From Paratinospora sagittata (Eukaryota; Streptophyta; Magnoliopsida; Ranunculales; Menispermaceae), in the NCBI GenBank assembly GCA_035771175.1, contig CM069593.1:38236241-38300240 (forward strand): a DNA stretch of 64,000 bases, read 5' to 3'. The position numbers and the translations under genes are program-made. Every line of letters starts with the position of its first letter. The first letter of the stretch is position 1. Shown here piece after piece: positions 13,256-22,585 of the stretch. Under the pieces are notes generated by a model. That model made no database searches. It saw only the letters and a list, made by a program, of their open reading frames with translations, and was not told the DNA's origin.

Positions 13256-14471
13256 ATACTCTGTCAGCCTTCTAATACACCAAATTTTTCCAAAAATTTC
13301 AACAGTATATCCCAATAAAATGGACAAAGTCACAAGTCCAAACGCCACCTGATTATCCAAAAATCAATTTTCATAAATTATCATTCCATTTCCATAGCAT
13401 ATAACACATCCACATAATTTATAGTGATCCTTAGATCTCATATAACATTCATGAACATTTAATATCTCATCACATATCCGTATTAAGATTCTCTAGTCCA
13501 AATCACTCACATAATTATAACCTTAGAATTACACATTCAACCAAATTACTCATCTAGATGATAAAATATAAATAAGATGTTAATAGTATAAATATATTTA
13601 CCAATAAATATATTTACCAATACAAAGTTTCTAACTTCTCCAAGAAAATATACAATCAATAATATATAGGAGTCTGTAACTCCTCACGAGCTTTGCTCCT
13701 TCCTTTAGAATATTTACCTGAAATATTGAAGAAGATAGAGTGGGCAACCACAAGCTCAGTGAATATTTCTTATTATGGCATCACATATGCATTTATAGAA
13801 AATTGTTTATTTTAAACAATTAAAACAAACAACAGTGATCAAATAATATAATACATGCTCAACATATAATGATTCAATGCAATTTCTTTTAAAAAAATAT
13901 CAATATCATTTGAAAATCATATCTATCTTCCTCCTTCTAAGTAATTGAGTGAGTTTGCTTCTCATGTGCACCAATGAGGAGTGCACCGACCTCAAATTAC
14001 TCATTTATTAATTACGTCATTTCTTTGTCTTTTATCTCATGCCAGGAATGCACCGACCAAGATTACTAAAATCGTTAATCCTGTGAGTTTGTTATCTGAG
14101 ATTTATACCCATAGAAATACTTCCCATGTCAATAACTTACTTTGGTACGTCCATTGACATGCTCCTATGCATCAAAACCATTTCATGATTTTAAATCAAA
14201 TAAATATATCATTACATGCAAATTATTTTAAATCAATTTCATATAATACATGTTAGTCCACCCAAAAGGTGGGTGAATTGGGTGAGATGGTCAATTTTTA
14301 TAATTTCTCTTCCAATAACTTAGTGATATACATAAGTGTATTAGAATTTGATGCAAAAATAGAACTCAGACTAAATTGCAAACGTGAGACACACAAGATT
14401 TATAGTGCTTCGGTCAAGCCTACGTCCACTACCTGATCTCCCCGATTAGGATTTTCTCAATCCACTAATTG

Positions 14472-14821
14472 ATTCTCTTACGGGTGAGAACCAAACCGTT
14501 ACAACTGCCCTTTTTCAGGTTAAAGGCAAACCTATCCTTTCACGAGCTAAGGATGAACCAAATTTCCCTTTTCCGGGATAAAGAGAAACCCAAGTTCCTT
14601 TTACGGGATAAGGAAGAACCATGATCTTTTTATGGGATAAGGAACAACCATGATCCTTTTATGGGATAAGGAACAACTGTTTCTCTTTTACAGGTTAAGA
14701 GAAAACCTATCCTTTTACAGGTTAGGAACGCACCTATCATTTTACGGGATGAGGATGACCCGCTTTCCTACTTGCAGGTGAAGATGAACCTTTTTCTCTT
14801 TTACAGGTCAGAGATAACCTT
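14472..14821 (+). repeat. About 12 tandem hairpin units of roughly 30 nt
   Basis: Each unit has the form stem - (T)TTTACRGGWTAA - complementary stem - AACC. Stem pairs that match perfectly but differ from each other include TTCTC/GAGAA, ATCCTT/AAGGAT, TTCCTT/AAGGAA and TTTCTCTT/AAGAGAAA. Some units (for example those near 14610 and 14780) have one or two mismatches. The array lies in the first 600 bp of the SIRE-like LTR. Confidence 0.75.
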
Positions 14822-15835
14822 ACATGATTTCAATCTTGAAATCATTAAGTGAACTACATTCACATGTCCTGGTTGTTTCAGTTCAGAAACACACCAACAT
14901 TACAACACAATAATGTGGGTTATGACTGAGTAGAACACTTTACAATTAAGCTCATTACACAACATTACAAAGATATGAAATATGAATACGTAATGCTAAG
15001 TTGAAATACACTTACAGTCCTATACCTTTCAATGTTCGGTATTGCTCAAGTGCAGTTTCGAAAAGCATGAATGATGTGATATGAAAATGAGTGCTTCTTC
15101 AAAAATAATATGATACCAAATAAACATTGATTTGAAAATTGAAGGACTAGTATAAATCAAAGACACAACCAATTTTGAAAATAGATATAAAATATAAGTA
15201 TGAAAGCTTCTGGTTCAATGATCAGTAGTTAACGCAACTATTGATATAGTTCAATACAGTACTTAAGATATGAAATCAAGCACAATTGTATTTCTCATGA
15301 ACTATATCTCAAATTCTATCTTCAGCAAGAATGATACCAAGTATGAATTGGTGCTGAGCATTCGAGTAGATACCAGATCAAATAGATTTTCAAAGAAAGA
15401 ATATAAGTTAAGCTCAGTGTGAAAATCTTTTGAAGACGTAAGGTATCAGTGAAAAATACTTTGAAAGCTTAGATGTTTGAAAAACATTTTGACACAGACT
15501 AACTTTCAAAAAGTATTAGCACAATACAAAATGATTGGCAAGTTGTTTGGTCCTAAGTGCTCTTATTTATAGACTTAGTAGGAAATAGCCGTTAGACATT
15601 TGAAGTTCAAATTATATGAACGTTTACACGCAACGGCTAGAATGTTACATGAAAATGGCAACTGCAATTTTCACTAACATTCTGGTTCTTTTCAGATTTC
15701 ATGAAAAAAGAAAGTTTTAGAAAAACTTAATTCATGTATCAGAGGGGATCTCTGATAAGTCTGAAAAGGACTCTGTGCAAAAATCTGTTCTGAAAAAGTA
15801 GACTGATGTAGTGTACTTATTAGAACAGTGACGGT

Positions 15836-16530
15836 TGTTGAATTAGCGTCCTGATTCCGTAATCAGCGTCTTGACGCAAAATATCAACTTTGGCGTTTTG
15901 TTCCTTGAGGGCACTCATTACGTATAAGCGTCCTGCAGAACACTTAAGTGAGGGCGCTACTAACTTGTAAGCGTTCTGACTTACTTTGACACTTTAAACG
16001 ACTTAACCCTAAGGGCGTTAATGCACAATTAGCGTCGTGCTTTGTTTTAAAACAATTAAGTGCATGAGGGCACTACTTTTCGAGTTAGCGTCATACCTTT
16101 TAAAACCTAAAACAAAACATGAGGGCACTACAACTTTGTAATCGTCCTACTACATATTTAAAACATTTGAAACCAAACACAAGCATGTTGAAGGACAATT
16201 AGCGTCTTGAAAGTTACTAAGTTGATTCCCAAAGGTGAGGGCGCTCCTATCTAGGTAGCGTCTTGATAGTTTATTCAACTTATAACTATCAATGTCCTCA
16301 AAGATACATTCTTTGAAGAACTTTAAAAATATTTCAGTAAGCTGATACTGAATCAACGTCCTGACAACTTCAGAAGTTGACTAAAAGGAGGCCGCTACCT
16401 TGAATGTTATCAGTGTCCTGATTAATTAGCTCAATTCAACGTTGAATGTTATCAGTGTCCTAATGAGTCATCAGCGTCCTGACTTAACAAGTTCAAGAGA
16501 GCGCTGCTAAGTCATTAGTGTCCTGAAAGA
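15836..16530 (+). repeat. Degenerate array of GAGGGCRCTAC / TAGCGTCCTGA units
   Basis: The phrases GAGGGCGCTAC (or GGGCACTAC) and TTAGCGTCCTGA (or GTAGCGTCTTGA) alternate about every 80-120 bp. Within a unit the two are partly complementary (GCGCTAC with GTAGCGT, using a G-U pair), so each can fold into a short hairpin, for example at 16236-16268. It lies in the second half of the SIRE-like LTR. Confidence 0.6.
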
Positions 16531-18259
16531 CTCTTTAAAAATAGTTTTGACTCGCGATTAAATGTACGATAGATGCGAATAAAAAGTCGATAAATTTCAA
16601 ATTAAATATAAAAAATTAAATCATTTGAAATATCATAAATCATATGATCAAAACATGCAAGTATGCAAGTGATTTGTGCATGGTTTTGGAAATTGTTTGA
16701 GCAATGTCGATTAGAGAAAGATATACCTTAAACACTTTGTGTATTTCTCATTTCTCATAATTAAGTCCAACTCTTCATTATGAGATCTTTGATGCAAACT
16801 TCGAGCTGAAATGAATGTCTTGAACATTGATCAAAAGATGAAGACTTGAAGGTTGATCGAATCGTTCGAGTGAAGTGATCTTGAAATCCAGATATGATCA
16901 TTGAAGTCCTCTTGATTGAAACGATCTTGACCGTTGGATATGTCTTTGAGTTCCTTGATCGAATCGTTCCTTGACTTTTTGCTTACCTTAGGTGTTGGGA
17001 TGGGATCTTGATAAATGCTCGTTGGCACCGAAAAGTACTTCGTTTGTGATCACCAAAATATATTTTATCACAATATATTTAGGGACGTGCTAAGTGATGA
17101 ACCGCTTAGATTAACAATACAATGTCATATAAGAGACCAAAGTAAAGAAATACTCACAGTACAGGACTTTCTAAACCTAAGTCCTATTACTATCGCTACA
17201 ATTCAGATCCACTTTAATCAATCCGATTCTTATTGTTTCAACTTGTCACATTCAATATATCAATTACTAAAAATACTAGTACATTTCCAAAAATTATGAA
17301 TCTTATATCAAAATTTCCAAAATTAATCCTTCTATCTTTCTATAGTCTTAAACCACAATTTCACCATATTCCAATTTCATTTTATCCACTAGAAATATCA
17401 TTTCCTTATTCACAGTACTGTTCACATTACCATTCATTGGAAACATGTATCATTTTATTAAAAATATCAAACGGTATCCAAAAATCATGAAATTTGTATT
17501 GATGGACTCAAAACAGTCCATTCTACCATTCTATAGCTTTAAACTGGAGTTTCATGGTTTTAATTGTGTTTTGAAAGCCTCCAGTGTCAAATCCAATTAC
17601 AAAAAGTCATATAAATTCCAATTTAACAAATCAACTCAAACTAACCATAGATCTATGGTTTTTATAACCTAGGAAGTGGTTTTTGACCTTCCCAACTTAT
17701 TTCGACTAATTTTGGATCAAAACCCCATTTTTTGGAAACGTTAAAAATGACTCTCATAGCAAAAATTAATCAGATAGAATCACTACACCTAGGTTAAATG
17801 TCAATTTCATAAATAAATAGAGTGAAAAACACTCACCGATGTATCAATTTGGCTTAAAAATGCTAAAAACCATTTTTTTTTCTTCTTCTTTCCCTTCGTC
17901 TCTGCAATAACAATGAAAATTATTGATTTTTGTTTTTTTTATGATGAAAATTAAGCCAAAAAAATAATTTATGATTCCATTCCGCTACCATTCATGGTAC
18001 TGTTACATAAACAATACCCGCAAATGAACATCATATCACTATTCATTGTCTTCATTTTTCATTTATTATACGCTCAATACTTTTCGAAAATACACGTTTT
18101 ATATATTAATTTTTATGTAAAAACATGTTCCAGACTTGTTTTTAACATCCTCAAGTCCATTTGAAACATGTACATATGATTTTCACGTACGCATACGTAT
18201 ATTATACCCCTTAGTGTAAGTATACGTCAATACATTAACTAAAAATATGAGATGTTACA

Positions 18260-19077
18260 TGGAGTGGTATCAAAGAATAACTCGATGTTATATTGGTTGA
18301 TGCAGGGCATCTTTTGATTATACAGTAAAGCAAACTACAATACTCATTTATTTTTTTTCATACGTAATTTCATTGTTATTAAAATATTATCAATGAAATT
18401 ATGCAATTGAGAAGGTTGGATGAGATTAAGGACCTGGTGACACCTGAAAGCTTCCATCTTATTAATGGCGTTTGTGATGCTACAACACAAATGCTAAGGG
18501 ATGAACATCGTAGTCACAAAGTTCAAAATCAAGAAGGTGGTGATAGGCCTCATCGAGGACGTCGAGAAGGGAGGGGTGGTAGGACGACCAATCCTACTAC
18601 AGCAGTGATCTCACCATAGTTGTTTCCTTCCGTTGCACATGATATGACTTCCATACTCAGTCAGGGTATTTACCATTCAAGGAGCATGTATTCTAATCAG
18701 AATCTGCCATTAACGAGGAACACAGAGAGTGATTGCACAGAAGTGGTAGGCCTAGGTGTGGTCGTGGGCAAAGTCGAAGTCTCACGATGGATGATGTTGT
18801 TGGACCCTCACAAGTTATTAATGATGAATGTTAGACACCTTGTGATGATCGAGATCCTTCACAGGTTGTTGATGATGCGGGCACTACACAAGTTGATGAT
18901 GATGCAGGCCCTTCACAGGTTCTTGATGGTGCGAGCCCCTCACAGGTTGTTGATGGTGTAGGCCCTTCACAGGTTGCTGGAATGAGCCCTGGACAGAGGA
19001 GCACAATACAAATTGTTCATGTGTTTCGAAGATGGCCACAGCAAGAGAGGAGACGCCCTTTTTGGTGGTCTCGGTCA
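18260..19077 (+). pseudogene. PMD gene, 3' part
   Basis: Continues the PMD reading frame interrupted at 13255: GAG TGG TAT CAA gives EWYQRITRCYIG, which follows HTQKYM to rebuild the conserved end of the PMD core. An AT-rich stretch, probably an intron, follows (about 18300-18395). Then come RRLDEIKDLVTPESFHLING and TTQMLRDEHRSHKV, a basic Gly/Arg-rich tail (RGRREGRGGR), a Gly-Pro-Ser-Gln repeat and the end RRWPQQERRRPFWWSRS at 19077. A stop after TTAVISP (18617-18619) and a frame change near 18750 show decay. The repeat and tail are in the third frame. Confidence 0.65.
18808..18985 (+). repeat. 27-bp minisatellite coding for GPSQVVDDA-type nonapeptides
   Basis: About six to seven imperfect 27-bp units around GGCCCTTCACAGGTTGTTGA. 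In the PMD frame they code for GPSQVVDDA, GPSQVLDGA, SPSQVVDGV and variants. All are multiples of three, so the repeat grew while the frame was coding. One unit has a stop. Confidence 0.7.
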
Positions 19078-20123
19078 TGATTTTATTGTCATCTTTATTT
19101 TTTAATGATGTTAAACTTTTGCTTATGTGGATAAAACTTTCTATTTTTTGTTTAGATGTAAAGAATGAAAGTATTATTGGATTTTACATGTTCACATTAG
19201 CCTCTCTTGATAATTATATTAATCTTTTATTTCATATATTTTATTTTTATGAAGTATATGTTGAAATTTCACAGGTTATTTATGTAGTATGTATATGAAA
19301 TTATACAGGTCATATTCAATATTGTATGTGAAAAATATAGCAAGACATTCCAATAGTGGGAGAGAATCCCAAATGACAATGTCTATTTAATGGGATTGTA
19401 ATAAAACTCCCAATCGTAAGGAGTTTTCATTCACCAATGAAAATGGTCGTTGAAAGTACCTTAAAACTCCCTTTGAAAAGGAGTTTTCATGTCTTATTTG
19501 AAAAAAAAAAGAGTGTTTCGCCAGGTTGGCATCCAATTGGCAGCCAACGTGGAAAAACTACTATAAAATGGCAAATAAAAATTGTCTCCTTATTTCAGCA
19601 AAATTTTTTCTAATCAACTATCCAACAGTAAAAACCCCTTATGTATCTAGTTTGGTTAATGAATAGAGTTAAATACGGACTTATAAGAAATTGTTATTTT
19701 ATATATTTACATTAATAGGCCTAGTTAGGTCATGTTGATATTTGTAATCATATTTGTTACACTAAAAGTTAGTCAATGAGTTAGAATAAAAACAATGAAA
19801 GTAGAATGACGACCCTAGTCGAAAAAAACCCAAACAAAACCCTCAACATTGGCAGGAGGTATGCACCCCTTGACTAAGGCTGAGGGACCTATTGTCTTCC
19901 TCACCTTATCTTGCTCACTCTCTCCACCATCAATATCTTCCGAGCATCGAATCCAATCCAAACAATCTAACAACATTTGCCAAAGATCTCACACATTAAC
20001 CACAGATCCAATTGTCATCCTACTAAATTAAACTCATTTTAACCATAAGATACATTTACTCCTTGGAAGAACCGCCCTATTCATACTTCACATAGATATG
20101 ACCACTTAATGATTTTTTAGTAA
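19078..20123. other. MULE 3' region and unassigned sequence
   Basis: 19078-19590 is AT-rich MULE 3' DNA, with a TAAGGAGTTTTCATTCACCA block repeated in altered form about 60 bp later (19418-19490). From 19600 to 20123 no gene or element is recognised; the 60-residue frame at 19849-20031 has no visible family. Confidence 0.4.
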
Positions 20124-20290
20124 AGTTGACTTCATTGATAGCAAACTTTGATATTGAAATTAAAACAATTCAATAAAGTTGATTTCATTAATAGCAGCCT
20201 TTGATATTGAAATTAAAACAATTCAATATAGTTGATTTCATTAATAGCAAACTTTGATATTGAAATTAAAACAGTTCAATAAAGTTGACC
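20124..20290 (+). repeat. 53-bp tandem repeat, three full copies
   Basis: Units start at 20124, 20177 and 20230, with a partial fourth at 20283. Each begins AGTTGAYTTCATTRATAGCA and ends AAAACARTTCAATAW. Copies differ by only a few bases. It lies between the MULE and the Gypsy remnant; no link to either is visible. Confidence 0.85.
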
Positions 20291-20689
20291 TCATTTATAA
20301 AACAATCAAGGACCTTAGTTATAAAAGGGGATCCCCTCGATAGGAAAAATGTATTCTCTTTACAATGGACTCTTGCATGCTTTTGCTTTGGAGTATCTTT
20401 GATGACACTCCTAGTGTTACCTATTGTTTTGCAGGTTGCTTGCAAGACGAAGGTGTGGAAGCTCAATCCAAAAGATAGTCCCTCAACTCGAGAAGTCAAG
20501 TCCATTGTTGGTTGGAGTTCGAGGTGCATTTTGAGAAGCCAAGTTCATGTTTCCATGCATTGTTAGAAAATTTGACTAAAATAGTTGGCATCCTCCATGG
20601 GAAACAAGAAGCTCAATTAGTCTGCTGATATGATTAAAAATAACACATCAGAGTTCTGAACAAAATGACTTACTTTAGGAGAGGGAAAA

Positions 20690-20990
20690 AGAATTCTCAA
20701 GCGCATTGCACTAAAAATTAACCAATGCCAAGGTGAAGGATTGAATAATATTCAAGAAATTTAGGTTCCTACAAATCCCAACAAGATTATCAAAATTAAG
20801 GCATGAAGTGACCCAACTCTCAAAGAAAAGTTGCTCACCTTTTTGTTTGATAACTTAAACATGTTTGCAAAACCTCATAGTGACATGCCTAAAATTCCAC
20901 TAGAGATAGCCAACCACATGCTAAACATAAATCATGTTTAAAAATCATTAAACATAAAAAAGACTCCTGAGCCAAGAAAGGGTAATACCC
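20690..20990 (+). pseudogene. Fragment of a Ty3/Gypsy polyprotein upstream of RT
   Basis: A frame with two stops reads VPTNPNKIIKIKA, then SDPTLKEKLLTFLFDNLNMF, AKPHSDMPKIPLEIANHMLN and INHV. This matches the linker before reverse transcriptase in Tat/Athila-type Gypsy elements (pattern DPxLKxxLxxFLxxNxDVFAWSxxDMPGI...). Only this short piece remains. It forms the left flank of element B and is unrelated in sequence to A-D. Confidence 0.55.
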
Positions 20991-21105
20991 TAGGTTTACA
21001 CAAAAAAATAGAGGGTTCATTTAAAAAAAACTGTAATACCCTAGGTTTGCACAAAAAAAAAGTTTTGTTTGGGCGCCTGCCCGAACGTTCAGGCTCCAAA
21101 TTTTC

Positions 21106-21113
21106 TATATAAA
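21106..21113 (+). promoter_or_regulatory. TATA box in U3 of LTR B
   Basis: TATATAAA preceded by GC-rich CGCCTGCCCGAACGTTCAGG and followed about 30-60 nt later by a pyrimidine-rich stretch, as expected for the promoter of a retrotransposon LTR. The 3' LTR lacks this segment. Confidence 0.5.
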
Positions 21114-21842
21114 CAACCCCCCTCCTCATTTCTCACACCAAAATCACTTTTCCTTGTGACTTTCCTTATCTCTTTCATTCATTTTGAGTTTTTGTCTTCT
21201 CTTTTGAGACTCTTTTTTCGAGACTCTCTATGCGGTTCAACGCTGTTCTGCCCGGGAGAAGGCTCCAGTTCTGAAAGAAGTTTTTATCTGAAGGTGGGGA
21301 ACGAAACATAGATTAGCGTGTCTTATAACTTTTATTAAAGTTTACGTTCATTTATCATTATGTCTACTATTTATTTACACTGCATTATTACGTATAATGT
21401 TTATACTTGTCATACTTATGCCTGTATATGTGGAGTTCATGAATTACACTGTTGTTATGCCGGATTAGTGGTCAAACTAGTTCAACCAGACCCAATCTTG
21501 TCCTCATTAACTTTAAATAGTGAACGGGAGGCAGCGTCCTGCTCTAGACGTTTGGTATTTAAGTAGACCTCGTGTCTCACCTCTCAACTTGAGACTGATT
21601 TGGTTGGTCTTATTTGAAAGCTATCAGCTTATACAAGTAATACTGAATGTCCTAACCTTGCACGTAGTGATACCGATCCTGATAAGGATCACTAGACGTT
21701 GTCAAATCCTGTCTAAATATTAAGTAAAGACCGGACTAGTTCATGCATTGACATCATACATAGCACCACCTAGGGTCGTATGTGGTTTATGATTCATAGA
21801 ATAGTTAGAAGCGATGCTCGCTATTCATTATATTTCTCTGGA

Positions 21843-21992
21843 GAGGGACGTACAATGAGAACCTGGCTACTCCTGGGGAGGGACATTTGTACGTGAATCC
21901 AGAGCGTCGTTCCTGAGGAGGGACGTACACTGAGAACTCGACTACTCCTGGGGAGGGACATCTGTATGTGAACTCAGGTGATGTACATTCAT
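21843..21992 (+). repeat. Two 75-bp hairpin units in LTR B
   Basis: Units start at 21843 and 21918 (GAGGGACGTACA). Within the first, ACGTACAA (21848-21855) pairs with TTGTACGT (21887-21894), and CTCC (21870-21873) pairs with GGAG (21877-21880), giving a two-part stem. The same pair of units recurs in the 3' LTR at about 54623-54765. Confidence 0.65.
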
Positions 21993-22115
21993 CAAACTAA
22001 TACGAGGCGGTGTCATACATACATACATATTGGATGCATTATAGTGCTCTGATGTGTATTTAAGATATTTGATTATGAAGTTTGCTTTATTAATTGTTAT
22101 ATTCACGAACTATTT

Positions 22116-22163
22116 CACCCACTGAGCGTGTAGCTCAACCCGTTGTTATCCAATTTTTCACAG
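22116..22163 (+). promoter_or_regulatory. Shared LTR hairpin plus CAG acceptor-like motif (LTR B 5' copy)
   Basis: CACCCACTGAGCGTGTAGCTCAACC with stem TGAGC/GCTCA, a T-rich tract and CACAG at 22159-22163. This is one of nine copies of the motif in the Gypsy LTRs; the 3' LTR copy is at 54906-54953. Confidence 0.55.
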
Positions 22164-22585
22164 GAGATTAAGGTGTACTGGGTTCAAGTTTTTTGGCCCA
22201 CATTTTATACCCTTTGTATTATTCATTGGGGATTTTGTGTAACACCCCGTGGTTTTAATTTAAATATATACGTTGAATTACTCGTATATTGAGATGTATA
22301 ATACACGTATTTTATATGTAGGAGCCAAATATACGCGTGTATGATTAGTAAATAAATAAAATTATAAAATGAAGATGATACATATGGGATCATCTAATAT
22401 GGGTGCTTACAATTAAAAAAATGGAGTTGAATTAAATTGAGTAATTTATGGTGTTGGTTATTTAAATATGTGGATTGGAGTATGATTATTAAATGAATTA
22501 TAGAAATGAGACGAGTTGAATTTAATGAAATTTGATGGGGTGAGTTGGTTAACTATTGAGCATGAGGAGCATGGGATAAAAGAAA

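Larger units (their letters stand above)
14251..17072 (+). mobile_element. SIRE/Maximus-like Copia solo LTR (2.8 kb)
   Basis: It starts TGTTAGTCCACCCAAAAGG followed by GTGGGTGAATTGGG, and it ends TTTGTGATCACCAAAATATA, then TTTTATCACA. The phrase TGCTTCGGTCAAGCCTACGT lies near the start. These are features I associate with LTRs of the SIRE/Maximus group of Ty1/Copia. Flanks are ATACA (14246-14250) and ATATA (17073-17077), a possible 5-bp duplication with one change. There is no primer-binding site or coding region, so it is a solo LTR. It interrupts the D-like solo LTR and is younger than it. It contains two repeat arrays, listed separately. Confidence 0.6.
13256..18259 (-). mobile_element. 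Gypsy solo LTR (family D-like), reverse orientation, in the PMD gene
   Basis: Read on the minus strand it starts TGTAACATCTCATATTTT at 18259 and runs to 13256, interrupted by a second solo LTR (14251-17077 including its duplication); net length is about 2.2 kb. It is colinear with the D LTR at 33732-36204. Shared blocks include TTTTCACTCTATTT after a GTRAGTG donor-like site, the AGCTATAGAATGGTAGAATG block, TTCACTGAGCT and GAAGGCTGACAG. There are no internal genes, so it is a solo LTR. The end at 13256 lacks roughly the last 85 bp present in D, so it is truncated there. PMD codons resume exactly at 18260: Tyr-Met on the left joins Glu-Trp-Tyr-Gln on the right. Confidence 0.75.
7354..19590 (+). 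mobile_element. Mutator-like element (MULE) with transposase and PMD gene, hosting nested LTRs
   Basis: The span holds a mudrA-type transposase (8815-11458) and a PMD gene (11680-19077), both +. The edges are tentative. At 7354-7402 the sequence runs from GACCAAAAAAAG through TTTTATTTGCTAAACTACAG to CCACGTGG. The reverse complement of 19541-19590 runs from GACAATTTTTATTTGCCA through TAGTAG to CCACGTTGG. These look like diverged ends of one long terminal inverted repeat; a 9-bp target duplication was not identified. Subterminal DNA at 7500-7640 is strongly purine-rich. The net element without the nested retroelements (13256-18259) would be about 7.2 kb, a normal size for an autonomous MULE. 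Confidence 0.5.

Noticed and set aside
14472..14821. CRISPR-like array
   Set aside because: Regularly spaced short repeats, but the units are contiguous hairpins without unique spacers, in a plant LTR.
19849..20031. 60-residue frame
   Set aside because: No motif, no neighbours, within unassigned sequence.
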